Under the pieces are notes generated by a model. That model did no database searches. It saw only the letters and a list, made by a program, of their open reading frames with translations, and had not been told where the DNA came from. Shown here in pieces: positions 9,062-16,805 of a stretch of 32,247 nucleotides of DNA. The translations under genes and the position numbers were made by a program. Position 1 is the first letter of the stretch; each line of letters opens with the position of its first letter. Source of the stretch: JAITVM01 sp031551135 (GTDB taxonomy: Bacteria; Bacillota; Clostridia; Lachnospirales; JAITVM01). The DNA lies in the NCBI GenBank assembly GCA_031551135.1, contig JAVBOA010000053.1:1-32247 (forward strand), given 5' to 3'.

Positions 9062-10294
9062 ATGAAAAAATTTTCAGTAATTTTATTAATATTTATTTTG
9101 TGCTTAACTACAGTTGTAAGCGCCGCAAGCTCCGGATTTGATTCATATGCCGACCCGAGCGGAAATATAAATATCGTGAACAAAGAAATTCCATCTAATA
9201 AAAATGTTTTCTACGGAAACGATGTTTATATTGATACGAAATTTGATTCTTTGCTTGTGATTTTTGGCGGCAAAGTAACGATTAAAGGCGAATATGACGG
9301 CGATGTTTTTATTTTCGGCGGCGATGTTGAAACAGATGGCGTTTTCAATAAAAATGTATATGTATTTTCCAGCAATACAAAATTGAATGGTACATTTATG
9401 CAAACAGTTTACTCGTTCTCAAATTCTTTTGTAACAACAGGCGCTGAAATAAATCAAGATTTTTGTATGTTTTCAAATATGACCACGTTATCCAAAGAGT
9501 TTTCGGTAAATCGAGATGTCTTTGCTTTTTCAAACAGAATTGATATTTTAGGAAATATCGGAAGAAATCTGAATTATTACGGCTCGATTTTAGATTTAGG
9601 CGGAAAAGTAAAAGGCGATGTTGTGACTTATGTCGACCAGCTTAATATAAAAGACTCTGCGGAATTGGAAGGCTCTATAAAATATCATAGCCTCGAAAAC
9701 CAAGCTAATATCTCAGAAAAAGCGAAACTCAAGCAGAATCCGGATTTTGTACAAATTGTGACTAATACAGAAGAAAGCGGCAGCAGCCTGTTTAGTTTTA
9801 TCGGGCAAATTGCGGCAGTTATCGTAATTTGGTTTTTGATAAAAACTTTGTTCCCAAGATTTTTCAACAATTCGGAAACTTTGCTGAATAAAAAGTTTTT
9901 AGAAGCTCTTGCGTTTGGGGCCGGCTCGTTTATATTGATTATAATTCTGTCGATACTTGGATTTATGATATCGCCGCCGCTTGTAGTAATGCTGGCATCC
10001 GGCTTTTTATCCCTTACAATGGCCGCGACTTATATCTCATTGACCGTACTTTCGGTTTCGATAGCAAAACATTTTAATTCAAAAAACAATCTTGGATATT
10101 TTATTTCGATATTCTTGGCGGCTCTGCTTTATACAATAGTTCGGATTTTTGTTCCGTCAACTTCGATAATTTTCTCTTTGATTCTGACCGTTTTGGGAAT
10201 CGGATTTATTTTCTCAAATTTACTGCAAACCAGAAGAAATTATTTAGAGGAAGAACGCAAAAAGCCTCCTACAAATTTAGAAAATTTTAATTAG
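9062..10294 (+). CDS. exported beta-solenoid (bactofilin-like) protein with C-terminal membrane domain
   Basis: 410 aa with AAGGAGGT before the ATG. Signal peptide at 1-22 (ends VVSAAS). Residues about 45-225 are a run of short repeats of alternating hydrophobic residues (VFIFGGDVETDG, VYVFSSNTKLNG, VYSFSNSFVTTG), typical of the bactofilin/polymer-forming right-handed beta-helix. A linker leads to four predicted membrane segments (about 240-260, 280-305, 308-335, 345-385) and a charged tail. The solenoid therefore lies outside the membrane, unlike cytoplasmic bactofilins. Last gene of the sigma/ABC operon, followed by a strong terminator. Likely a surface scaffold or a sensor controlled by the sigma factor (inference). 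Confidence 0.78.
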   Translation: MKKFSVILLIFILCLTTVVSAASSGFDSYADPSGNINIVNKEIPSNKNVFYGNDVYIDTKFDSLLVIFGGKVTIKGEYDGDVFIFGGDVETDGVFNKNVYVFSSNTKLNGTFMQTVYSFSNSFVTTGAEINQDFCMFSNMTTLSKEFSVNRDVFAFSNRIDILGNIGRNLNYYGSILDLGGKVKGDVVTYVDQLNIKDSAELEGSIKYHSLENQANISEKAKLKQNPDFVQIVTNTEESGSSLFSFIGQIAAVIVIWFLIKTLFPRFFNNSETLLNKKFLEALAFGAGSFILIIILSILGFMISPPLVVMLASGFLSLTMAATYISLTVLSVSIAKHFNSKNNLGYFISIFLAALLYTIVRIFVPSTSIIFSLILTVLGIGFIFSNLLQTRRNYLEEERKKPPTNLENFN

Positions 10295-10301
10295 TACTAT
10301 T

Positions 10302-10343
10302 ATGCCTCCGTTGCAAAATTAATCCGCATCGGAGGCATTTTTT
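10302..10343 (+). terminator. terminator of the ABC/sigma/beta-solenoid operon
   Basis: Perfect 9-bp stem ATGCCTCCG / CGGAGGCAT (10302-10310, 10330-10338) followed by six T. Confidence 0.85.
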
Positions 10344-10530
10344 ATCGCCGCAGAGTTTTCCGCTTCGCAGAGTTTCCATAGAAATATTTACTAAAACTCC
10401 AGTCAATTAAAATTGAAAAAGTTCATAATATTTAAATGTATAAATTTATATAAACTACATAAACTAACATGAGTCTCTAATGCTGTTTTTGTTAAAAAAG
10501 CTGAATAACGACAGTAAACGGCAGGCTGAG

Positions 10531-10562
10531 AAAAAAACCGAAGCTTTGGAAATCTTCGGCAT
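10531..10562 (-). terminator. terminator of the AraC-family gene
   Basis: On the minus strand a stem GCCGAAGATT / AGCTTCGGT-type hairpin (core CCGAAG / CTTCGG) is followed by seven T (complement of 10531-10537). It lies about 100 nt after the AraC stop. Confidence 0.7.
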
Positions 10563-10603
10563 AAACTACATTATATCCAAAATTATAAAAATTTTTTTAA
10601 TTA

Positions 10604-10646
10604 ATACTGTTCTCATTTTTAATCATAGAAAAAAATGTAATAGTAT
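10604..10646. repeat. short inverted-repeat element (internally deleted version)
   Basis: 43 bp starting ATACTGTTCTCAT and ending TGTAATAGTAT, with TAGAAAAAAAT inside. It keeps the ends of the 113-bp family but lacks the central hairpin. It lies 17 bp after the AraC stop codon. Confidence 0.55.
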
Positions 10647-10662
10647 AAGCGGCGAAAATATT

Positions 10663-11493
10663 CTAAAACGCATTTCCGCTGAGCAGACGTTTTCGGTATG
10701 TTACGGGAGAAACGCCGAGGGAACGCTTGAACATTTGTGTGAAATATGAATGCGACGAAAATCCGGAAACTTGAGCAATTTGGGCGATAGTCAAGTCGGA
10801 ATCCGCTAAATGTTCTTGGGCACAACGCAGGCGCAATCCCAAAAGATAGCTTATTACCGAAATTCCGTATGCTTCTGCAAAAGAATGAGCTATGTAATAT
10901 TTATTCAGATGCACAAGTTCTGCTAAAAAATCGAGCGAAATATCTTCCGAAAAATGTGCGTCTATATATCGTTTTGCGATAGCACATTCGTTGGTTATCC
11001 GCTTTAAAGGCACAACGGAAAAGCTGTATTCCGAGCAGCGCATAAGTTTCAATAAAAATACATCCATAAGGCTTTGGCAAAGCTGAGCGTAATAAGGCGC
11101 GCCCTCCTGCATTTCTATTAAAATCTGTTTCAGGTCTTTATAATATTCTTCATTGATATGAAGCACCCTGTAATTCTCATTTTCGTCACCAAAATCAAAG
11201 CAAAGCCCTTCGATTCCGAGTACAACATATTCCAAAGGATTGATCGGGTTAGAAGTTTCTGTGTGCCGGATTTGGGGATTTACAATTACAATATCGCCCG
11301 CTGAAACCGAGAAATTATTACCATCAACCGAAAATTCACCTTGCCCTTTAACTACGTAAAAAATTTCCAAAAAATAATGGATATGCTGAAAGGATTTCCA
11401 GTCTTCCGCATAAACAGCGGATGAAATGTAAAGCAGCTTGCCGGTTTTTATATTTTCTGTCTTTTCGGGCAGCGAGTATCTTGCATTAGACAT
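10663..11493 (-). CDS. AraC-family transcriptional regulator
   Basis: 276 aa. The N-terminal cupin sensor domain (about 20-105) contains HIHYFLEIFYVVKGQGEF, the usual AraC sugar-sensing barrel; the C-terminal part (about 170-270) has two helix-turn-helix motifs, ending in the signature IAQIAQVSGFSSHSYFTQMF and GVSPVTYRKR. The start ATG at 11493 has AAAGGAGA 8 nt upstream; the open frame extends to 11592 but without a binding site. Divergent from the sugar ABC importer 395 bp away, which it very likely controls. Ligand unknown. Confidence 0.93.
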   Translation of the reverse strand: MSNARYSLPEKTENIKTGKLLYISSAVYAEDWKSFQHIHYFLEIFYVVKGQGEFSVDGNNFSVSAGDIVIVNPQIRHTETSNPINPLEYVVLGIEGLCFDFGDENENYRVLHINEEYYKDLKQILIEMQEGAPYYAQLCQSLMDVFLLKLMRCSEYSFSVVPLKRITNECAIAKRYIDAHFSEDISLDFLAELVHLNKYYIAHSFAEAYGISVISYLLGLRLRCAQEHLADSDLTIAQIAQVSGFSSHSYFTQMFKRSLGVSPVTYRKRLLSGNAF

Positions 11494-11888
11494 TTTTATT
11501 CTCCTTTTTAAGGTTTTATCACCTTTGTAAGAAACGTATAGGCATAAATTTAACAACAGAAAAACCAAATTATATTTTTGTAAGAAATGCACAATAAATT
11601 CGACTTATTGTGCGGCTTGTTCGACTGTTATATTTTATTCTATCACACGATTTTAAATTTTTCAAATACAAATAGCAATAAATATAAAATTTTGCACAAT
11701 ATTATGATAGATATATCCATAGAACTTTTCTATAATATAAATAACACAAAAAATTGTGGTTTCTACCAAAAGCAATTTCGCGATTTATTGGGGTTAAATG
11801 TAAAGTTTGTATTTTAGAGGCTTTGCAAAGCTGAGTTTGCGAAATAAATTGAAATTGCAACAATTAAAAAGACAGGAGGAAATTTATA
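11494..11888. promoter_or_regulatory. divergent control region between araC-type gene and sugar transporter
   Basis: About 395 bp without a gene. A 13-nt direct repeat TTTGTAAGAAAYG occurs at 11524-11536 and 11577-11589, 53 bp apart, close to five helical turns; direct repeats in phase are typical of AraC-family sites. On the minus strand TATAAT lies just inside this region with a weak TTATTG 17 bp upstream, a possible AraC promoter. A 12-bp palindrome GCTTTGCAAAGC sits at 11820-11831, upstream of the transporter ribosome binding site. The 76-codon frame 11587-11817 has no binding site and looks like chance. Confidence 0.55.
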
Positions 11889-13259
11889 ATGAAGAAGAAA
11901 TTTTCAATAGTGATGTCAATGATTCTTTCTGCTACTATGGTGTTCTCTGCTTGCTCAACAGGTGCGAACGGAACAAGCGAATCTAAAGCACCGGAATCCG
12001 CTCCGGCAACAACGGCGGCCGAATCAAAAGCTCCGGAAACAACAGAGGCAGCTTCCGACGGACCAAAATTAGAGGGCGAACTTAACTATTGGTCTATGTG
12101 GAACGAGACTGACAACAATGCATTAGTTATTAAAGAAGCAGCCGATGAATTTATGGCTCAAAACCCTGGTACAAAAATTAATATTAACTGGCAAGGCCGT
12201 GACATTCGTTCTACAATCAAAGCTGCTTTGGACGCAAACCAAGTTGACCTGTGGGATAATGCTGCTCAATTAATCGGTCGTGATTACAAAGATTACGCTA
12301 TCGATTTAAAACCTTATGTGGAAAAAGCATGGCCTTCAACTGACGGAAAGCCATACATAGATTCCGTTCAGATGCCTTTGTTTGAAGCTTTATATTACTA
12401 TTCCGGCGGAGATATGGTAGGTATTCCTTTCCAACCGGACGTTATGCCTTTGTGGTACAATAAAGACCATTTTGAAAAAGCCGGCATTACTGCAATGCCT
12501 ACAACTATGCAAGAATTGCTCGATGTTTGTGCAAAACTTAAAGAAGCAGGATTTATTCCTATGACAGTTGACGATGGATATTCTTTATTGCCGTTCACAA
12601 TGTATGTTGGCCGTAAAATAGGCGTTGAAAAAGCTTCTGCGCTTGTTCAAGATAAAACCGGAGCAGGAATGGACGATCCGGCATTTATCGAAGCAGCAAA
12701 ATATTGGGAAACTGTAGCAAAAAGCGGATATTTCCCTGAGACTGTGGCTTCTAATAAATACCCTGCAGGACAAAACGAATTTGCTTCCGGCGAAGTTTCT
12801 ATGTATTTAGTACCTAGCTATATGGTAAACGAAGTTCGTGAAATCGCAGGCGAAGATTTCCCTTGGGGCGCAATGGAATTACCTAGCCCTGAAGGCGCTG
12901 CTCTTCCAAACACTGCAACAATTTTCGGCGCACAATTCTTTATGATTACAAAAAATTGTGCTAATCCAGATTTAGCATTTGCATTTTTAGCTCATCTTAC
13001 ATCTGCTAAATGGGATGCCGAAGCTTCTAAACGTTCTATGGCTATTCCTACACTTGCAACAACAGAATGGCCTGCTGACTTATCGGTTACAAAAGAAGTT
13101 CTTCAAAACGTTACACAATCTATACCTTGGGCTTCCGACATGAACGCAAACGCAGACTTTACACCGACATTTAAAGAGCTTCTCACAAAACTTTATTCAG
13201 GACAAATTACTGCTGACCAATTCGTGGCAGATTGTAAAACTGCTGTAAAAGGCGGCTGA
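11889..13259 (+). CDS. sugar ABC transporter substrate-binding lipoprotein
   Basis: 456 aa. A lipoprotein signal (residues 1-21, MVFSAC with C21) is followed by a low-complexity Ala/Thr/Glu/Pro linker (about 22-57), then an extracellular solute-binding domain of family 1 type (LEGELNYWSMWNETDNN onward, with PLWYNKDHFEKAGI and SGEVSMYLVPSYM). GACAGGAGGAAA precedes the ATG. It captures a carbohydrate outside the cell and passes it to the two permeases downstream. Codon choice is richer in GCT/ACA/GAA than the neighbours, as expected for an abundantly made binding protein. A hairpin with a T-run after the stop may limit read-through into the permease genes. Confidence 0.94.
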   Translation: MKKKFSIVMSMILSATMVFSACSTGANGTSESKAPESAPATTAAESKAPETTEAASDGPKLEGELNYWSMWNETDNNALVIKEAADEFMAQNPGTKININWQGRDIRSTIKAALDANQVDLWDNAAQLIGRDYKDYAIDLKPYVEKAWPSTDGKPYIDSVQMPLFEALYYYSGGDMVGIPFQPDVMPLWYNKDHFEKAGITAMPTTMQELLDVCAKLKEAGFIPMTVDDGYSLLPFTMYVGRKIGVEKASALVQDKTGAGMDDPAFIEAAKYWETVAKSGYFPETVASNKYPAGQNEFASGEVSMYLVPSYMVNEVREIAGEDFPWGAMELPSPEGAALPNTATIFGAQFFMITKNCANPDLAFAFLAHLTSAKWDAEASKRSMAIPTLATTEWPADLSVTKEVLQNVTQSIPWASDMNANADFTPTFKELLTKLYSGQITADQFVADCKTAVKGG

Positions 13260-13299
13260 TAATCTTTATTTGTTTAAAGATAAAGTAAAATGTTTTGAG

Positions 13300-13337
13300 T
13301 TGCCATGCTGCTCCAATAGGGTGGCATGGCAATTTTT
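13300..13337 (+). terminator. intra-operon terminator or attenuator
   Basis: Perfect 9-bp stem TTGCCATGC / GCATGGCAA (13300-13308, 13324-13332) followed by five T. Located 40 nt after the binding-protein stop and before the permease genes. Confidence 0.75.
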
Positions 13338-13342
13338 AGCGT

Positions 13343-13377
13343 ATACTATTTCCATATTTAAAGAATATAAATAGTAT
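13343..13377. repeat. short inverted-repeat element
   Basis: 35 bp beginning ATACTATTTCCAT and ending ATAAATAGTAT; keeps the ends of the 113-bp family without its centre. Confidence 0.6.
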
Positions 13378-13394
13378 TACGAAAATTTATTCAC

Positions 13395-13422
13395 ATACTA
13401 TTTTCACTTTGATAAATAGTAT
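13395..13422. repeat. short inverted-repeat element
   Basis: 28 bp beginning ATACTATTTTCA and ending GATAAATAGTAT. Its sequence matches one arm of copy A (ATACTATTTTCATTTTGATA) joined to the opposite end. Second short copy in 80 bp. Confidence 0.6.
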
Positions 13423-13570
13423 CATATGGCAGTTTAATTTTTTATTGATAATCTATGTTATTTTTTTGACAAATAAAATCAAGGAAAACGGACTCAATGA
13501 TATTTTATAAAATTGCTATCGGATAAAATCACAGAGTATTTGGATTTTTATGTAAAAGGAGGCTGTACAT

Positions 13571-14485
13571 ATGGCAAAAAACAATAAGATGTTTATTTTC
13601 TTATGTATTTTACCAGCTTTACTTGCCTATTTAATTATTTTTGCCTATCCTATTTTACGAACTGTTTTGATGAGTTTCTTTTTTGTAAGCAACCCATCTA
13701 CAAAATTTAATGAATGGCAATTTGTAGGTTTTGGTAATTTTCAAGAGCTTTTCAACTCAACAATGTTTATACGTTCCTTAAAAAATATCGTTGGTATTTG
13801 GTTTTACGGCGGTATAGCAGTAATTTTTATATCTCTACTTATGGCAGTGATACTTACATCCGGCGTGCGTTTTAAATCTTTCTTTCGCTCGGCTATTTAT
13901 CTTCCTAATATTATTTCGGCGGTTGCTATGGCAAATATGTGGCTACATTATGCATTTAATGTTAAATACGGTTTTTTTCACAGCCTTTTTAAAGCTTTAG
14001 GTTTGAAGAGTCTCTCGAATTTTGAATGGACTTCGCCTGATAATATATTTTTCTCTTTAATATTTGCGTTTACATTTGGCGCAGTAGGATATTATATGTT
14101 GATTTTTATAGCAGGCATTGAAAAAATTCCGAAAGATTTGTTTGATTCGGCTTTTTTAGACGGCTCGAATATTGTAAAAAACTTTTTCTATATTACATTG
14201 CCTTTGCTGAAAGGTGTTTTCAGAACATGTCTGACGCTTTGGACAACAGGCTCGCTCGGCTTTTATGTCTGGTCGCAGATGTTTGCGCCTTTGGAACCGC
14301 AGATTTCGATTATCACGCCGATTGTCTACCTTTACACTCGTGTTTTCGGTACACAGGCAGGTATGAGCACAGCGGATTTGAATTCCGGCTTGGGTGCGGC
14401 GATATGTATTATTTTAATGGTTATTGCGGTATTTGCGTTTGGTATGATAAATTTATTGATAAAAGATGATAAACTTGAATTTTAA
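13571..14485 (+). CDS. sugar ABC transporter permease (MalF-like)
   Basis: 304 aa with six predicted membrane segments; the ATG follows AAAAGGAGG. The cytoplasmic EAA loop that contacts the ATPase is present as DLFDSAFLDGSNIVKNFFYI (about 196-215). With the next gene it forms the membrane channel of a carbohydrate importer of the MalFG/CUT1 type. No ATPase gene is in the operon; CUT1 importers of Firmicutes often share one MsmK/MalK-type ATPase encoded elsewhere. Confidence 0.93.
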   Translation: MAKNNKMFIFLCILPALLAYLIIFAYPILRTVLMSFFFVSNPSTKFNEWQFVGFGNFQELFNSTMFIRSLKNIVGIWFYGGIAVIFISLLMAVILTSGVRFKSFFRSAIYLPNIISAVAMANMWLHYAFNVKYGFFHSLFKALGLKSLSNFEWTSPDNIFFSLIFAFTFGAVGYYMLIFIAGIEKIPKDLFDSAFLDGSNIVKNFFYITLPLLKGVFRTCLTLWTTGSLGFYVWSQMFAPLEPQISIITPIVYLYTRVFGTQAGMSTADLNSGLGAAICIILMVIAVFAFGMINLLIKDDKLEF

Positions 14486-14500
14486 TGGGGAGGCAGCGAT

Positions 14501-15364
14501 ATGGCGAAAACTAAAGAAATCAGAGAACCTTTCAATTTAAAAAAAGAATTGCGCCTTTTACCCGGATATTTAATTCTTATTGTATGGCTTATTTTTACAA
14601 TAATTTTGATAGGTTGGATTGTACTTGCGTCTTTCTCTACAACGAAAGAGATTTTTTCGAATAATTTACTCGCTTCGGGCTTTGTTGTGAAAAATTATGT
14701 AAAGGCGTGGACGACTGGAAAGTTTTCAGTTTATTTTATGAATAGTTTGATTTATACAACTTTTTCTTTATTTGCTACTATACTTATATCATCGCCGGCA
14801 GCGTATGTTTTATCGCGTTTTGAGTTCTTTGGAAGAAAGACGTTCCAGAGGCTGATTGTAATAGCTCTTTCTGTACCGCCGGTTATGGTAATAATTCCGC
14901 TCTATGGTCTCGCTGTTAATTTAGGGTTGATAAACAGCCGAATTGCCATTATGTTTATTTACATGTGTATAAACGTTCCGTTTTGTACATTTTTCCTGCT
15001 CAATTTCTTTGCCACTCTTTCAACTACATTTGAGGAAGCGGCGGTTATTGACGGATGTACGCCGTCACAGACTTTTTTCCAGATTATGCTTCCGCTGGCA
15101 CAGCCGGGAATTATAACAGTCGGAATTTTCTTGTTTGTGAATATTTGGAATGAATACTTTATTGCTCTTATTTTTGCATCAAACTCTGCATTACGGCCGT
15201 TGGGTGTCGGCTTGTATTCGATTATACAGTCAATGAAATACTCGGGCGACTGGGCAGGGCTTTATGCTTCGGTTATGATTGTTGTTCTGCCAACTTTTTT
15301 ACTCTACCTTTTCTTATCTCAAAAAATTATTGCCGGAGTTACGGGCGGCGGATTAAAAGAATAA
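14501..15364 (+). CDS. sugar ABC transporter permease (MalG-like)
   Basis: 287 aa, six predicted membrane segments; GGGGAGG precedes the ATG, 15 nt after the first permease. EAA loop TTFEEAAVIDGCTPSQTFFQ (about 177-196) and the C-terminal GVTGGGLKE ending are typical of CUT1 MalG-type subunits. Last gene of the importer; the transcript ends at the hairpin just before 15420. Confidence 0.94.
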   Translation: MAKTKEIREPFNLKKELRLLPGYLILIVWLIFTIILIGWIVLASFSTTKEIFSNNLLASGFVVKNYVKAWTTGKFSVYFMNSLIYTTFSLFATILISSPAAYVLSRFEFFGRKTFQRLIVIALSVPPVMVIIPLYGLAVNLGLINSRIAIMFIYMCINVPFCTFFLLNFFATLSTTFEEAAVIDGCTPSQTFFQIMLPLAQPGIITVGIFLFVNIWNEYFIALIFASNSALRPLGVGLYSIIQSMKYSGDWAGLYASVMIVVLPTFLLYLFLSQKIIAGVTGGGLKE

Positions 15365-15380
15365 AGCTTAAAATATTTTT

Positions 15381-15419
15381 AAAGACCTTAGAGAAAATTT
15401 TTCTCCAAGGTCTTTTTTT
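15381..15419 (+). terminator. terminator of the sugar importer operon
   Basis: Long hairpin AAAGACCTT...AAGGTCTTT with GAGAA/TTCTC pairing inside and a run of T at 15413-15419. It touches the stop codon of the convergent DUF2812 gene (15418-15420). Confidence 0.85.
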
Positions 15420-15957
15420 ATTCATGTAAAGTTTTTTCCTTTAATAATTTATTTTTTTCGCTGAGAAGCTTCAAAAATCCAAGTCCGATTAAAATTCCCA
15501 ATGAAAGACAGATAATTCCCAATACAAAATTAAATTTATAATTTTGGTAACCGAGAATAACTTGATTGAAGCCGTTATAAATATTTATTCCCGATGCAAT
15601 ACCGGCAAGTAATAGCATTCGGTTGAGATGTTTCAAACGGGAATCGATATCAGAAAAAAGATTAAAGCCGCCCGTTCCGGCTTTTTTGCGGAAATAAACC
15701 CAATTTAACATAGAGGCGACATATTCAGCCTCGGTTTCTTCAACAAACGCAATGTATTTTTTGCTTTCGGGATGAGACGGAGATTTTTCTAAAAGCTGAA
15801 GCCGGTAAATATAATCTTTGATTTCTGATTTTTCGAAAGTATATATGCAGAAACCTACTTTGCAGAGCTGCCAGCCTTCCGCCGACATTTCGTTAAGCCA
15901 ATTTTCTTCTTTTTCAAAATCCCAAATAAAAAAAATCTTTCTAATTATTTTTTCCAT
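15418..15957 (-). CDS. DUF2812-family membrane protein
   Basis: 179 aa. The first 75 residues match the DUF2812 pattern (FFIWDFEKEENWLNEMSAEG then WQLCKVGFCIYTFEKS); two membrane segments follow (about 112-131 and 138-160) and a Lys-rich tail. Members of this family are usually encoded just after a PadR regulator, as here: the start overlaps the PadR gene by 17 nt, so translation is coupled. GGGGGGAATC precedes the ATG. Biochemical role unknown; probably the membrane target or partner controlled by the PadR protein. Confidence 0.85.
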   Translation of the reverse strand: MEKIIRKIFFIWDFEKEENWLNEMSAEGWQLCKVGFCIYTFEKSEIKDYIYRLQLLEKSPSHPESKKYIAFVEETEAEYVASMLNWVYFRKKAGTGGFNLFSDIDSRLKHLNRMLLLAGIASGINIYNGFNQVILGYQNYKFNFVLGIICLSLGILIGLGFLKLLSEKNKLLKEKTLHE

Positions 15958-16276
15958 TTTGATTCCCCCCTATAATTCTCTCACCGTTTAACAATAATTC
16001 ACGCAATCTTTTTAATTCGTTTTCCGCAACCGCTTTGCCTTCTTCAGTTATGAGATATTCTTTTTTTCTGCTGTTTTCTTCGAGCGGCAAGGCTTTTAGC
16101 CAGCCTTTTTCGAGCATAGAATTTATCGCTCCGTAAAGAGTTCCGGCGGCTAGGCGCACCCTGCCGGCCGACAAATTTTCTACCATTTGCATTATTCCGT
16201 AGCCGTGCAAAGGCGAATACAGGGAAAGCAATATATAATAAACAGCTTCTGTTAGGGCAATACTATCGTTCGGCAT
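15941..16276 (-). CDS. PadR-family transcriptional repressor
   Basis: 111 aa. Winged helix-turn-helix of the PadR family: LTEAVYYILLSLYSPLHGYG then RVRLAAGTLYGAINSMLEKGWL and RKKEYLITEEGKAVAENELK (dimerisation helix). GGAGGTTGATATA precedes the ATG. Its promoter carries a 10-1-10 perfect palindrome covering the expected start point, so the gene is most likely autorepressed together with the overlapping DUF2812 gene. Confidence 0.93.
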   Translation of the reverse strand: MPNDSIALTEAVYYILLSLYSPLHGYGIMQMVENLSAGRVRLAAGTLYGAINSMLEKGWLKALPLEENSRKKEYLITEEGKAVAENELKRLRELLLNGERIIGGNQNGKNN

Positions 16277-16305
16277 TATATCAACCTCCGTTATTTGATC
16301 TGTCG

Positions 16306-16326
16306 TTATATCGTATTACGATATAA
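16306..16326. promoter_or_regulatory. palindromic operator of the PadR gene
   Basis: Perfect dyad TTATATCGTA-T-TACGATATAA lying directly downstream of the PadR -10 box, on the predicted start point. A related half site CTATATCGG occurs inside the promoter spacer. Inferred to bind the PadR protein. Confidence 0.65.
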
Positions 16327-16354
16327 TTATAACGGTTTCCGATATAGTTGTCAA
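16326..16354 (-). promoter_or_regulatory. consensus sigma-A promoter of padR-DUF2812
   Basis: On the minus strand: -35 TTGACA (16354-16349), 17-bp spacer, -10 TATAAT (16331-16326). Both hexamers are perfect consensus, consistent with a strong promoter held off by a repressor. Confidence 0.85.
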
Positions 16355-16384
16355 TATTTATTATAAAAAGAAATAAAATTGAAA

Positions 16385-16432
16385 TTGACTTTTTTGGTCT
16401 ATAGTAGTAGACTAAGTCTATAATTATAGACC
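16385..16432 (+). promoter_or_regulatory. promoter and nested-dyad operator of the BlaI-type gene
   Basis: -35 TTGACT (16385-16390) and, 17 bp later, -10 TAGACT (16408-16413). The region 16396-16432 holds an outer dyad GGTCTATA / TATAGACC and an inner one TAGACT-A-AGTCTA (16408-16420), so the -10 box lies inside the operator. A TATAAT at 16419-16424 is also possible but badly spaced. BlaI/MecI proteins bind such TAGTA/TACTA-like dyads; autorepression is expected. Confidence 0.65.
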
Positions 16433-16447
16433 GAAAAGGGGATCATT

Positions 16448-16804
16448 ATGAAGCTTACAGAAAACGAATATAAATTTGCATCAATCATTTGGGATAACGA
16501 GCCGCTGCCGTCGGGCGAATTGGTGAAATTATGCGCAGAAAAACTGAATTGGAAAAAATCCACGACTTACACGATATTGAAAAAACTATCAAACGCGGGA
16601 GTTTTTAAAAATGAAAACTCGACTGTTTACTCAATAATAAAACGTGAAGATGTACAAAAACACGAAAGCAAATCTGTAATAAACGGATTTTTCAACGGGT
16701 CACTGCCTAGATTTATAACAGCTTTTTTGGACAACGAAAACCTTGACGAGAATGAAATTGAAGAAATAAAAAGAGTTATTGAGTCATACAAAGGCGGTGA
16801 ATAA
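16448..16804 (+). CDS. BlaI/MecI/CopY-family transcriptional repressor
   Basis: 118 aa winged-helix repressor. N-terminal DNA-binding domain (about 1-75) with LTENEYKFASIIWDNEPLPS and KKSTTYTILKKLSNAGVF; the short C-terminal helices (about 85-118) dimerise. In the BlaI system the paired membrane peptidase causes cleavage of this linker and derepression. AAAAGGGGATC precedes the ATG. Its stop is 1 nt before the start of the M56 peptidase gene, so the two are one unit. Confidence 0.92.
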   Translation: MKLTENEYKFASIIWDNEPLPSGELVKLCAEKLNWKKSTTYTILKKLSNAGVFKNENSTVYSIIKREDVQKHESKSVINGFFNGSLPRFITAFLDNENLDENEIEEIKRVIESYKGGE

Positions 16805-16805
16805 A

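Larger units (their letters stand above)
10344..10662. other. intergenic region between convergent operons
   Basis: About 320 bp with no convincing gene. It holds the terminator for the minus-strand AraC gene, a short repeat element (10604-10646) and a short direct repeat of CGCAGAGTTT (near 10348 and 10364). The open frame 10480-10749 has no ribosome binding site and runs through the terminator and into the AraC gene on the other strand. Confidence 0.6.
13260..13570. other. gap between binding-protein and permease genes
   Basis: 311 bp with no gene. In order it holds a terminator-like hairpin (13300-13337), two short repeat elements (13343-13377, 13395-13422), AT-rich sequence and the AAAAGGAGG site of the first permease. 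Such a long gap inside a sugar importer operon suggests the binding protein is expressed above the permeases. Confidence 0.6.

Noticed and set aside
10480..10749. 89-codon plus-strand open frame
   Set aside because: No ribosome binding site, runs through a terminator hairpin and a repeat element, and overlaps the AraC gene on the other strand.
11587..11817. 76-codon open frame before the sugar importer
   Set aside because: No binding site, low-complexity Asn/Ile-rich translation, lies in a control region with dyads; best explained as AT-rich chance.
11820..11831. GCTTTGCAAAGC palindrome as a CcpA catabolite site
   Set aside because: It lacks the central CG and the WTGNNANCGNWNNCAW pattern of cre sites.
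13395..13422. Promoter for the permease genes
   Set aside because: The TATAG-like hexamers belong to the short repeat element and no spaced -35 box is present.
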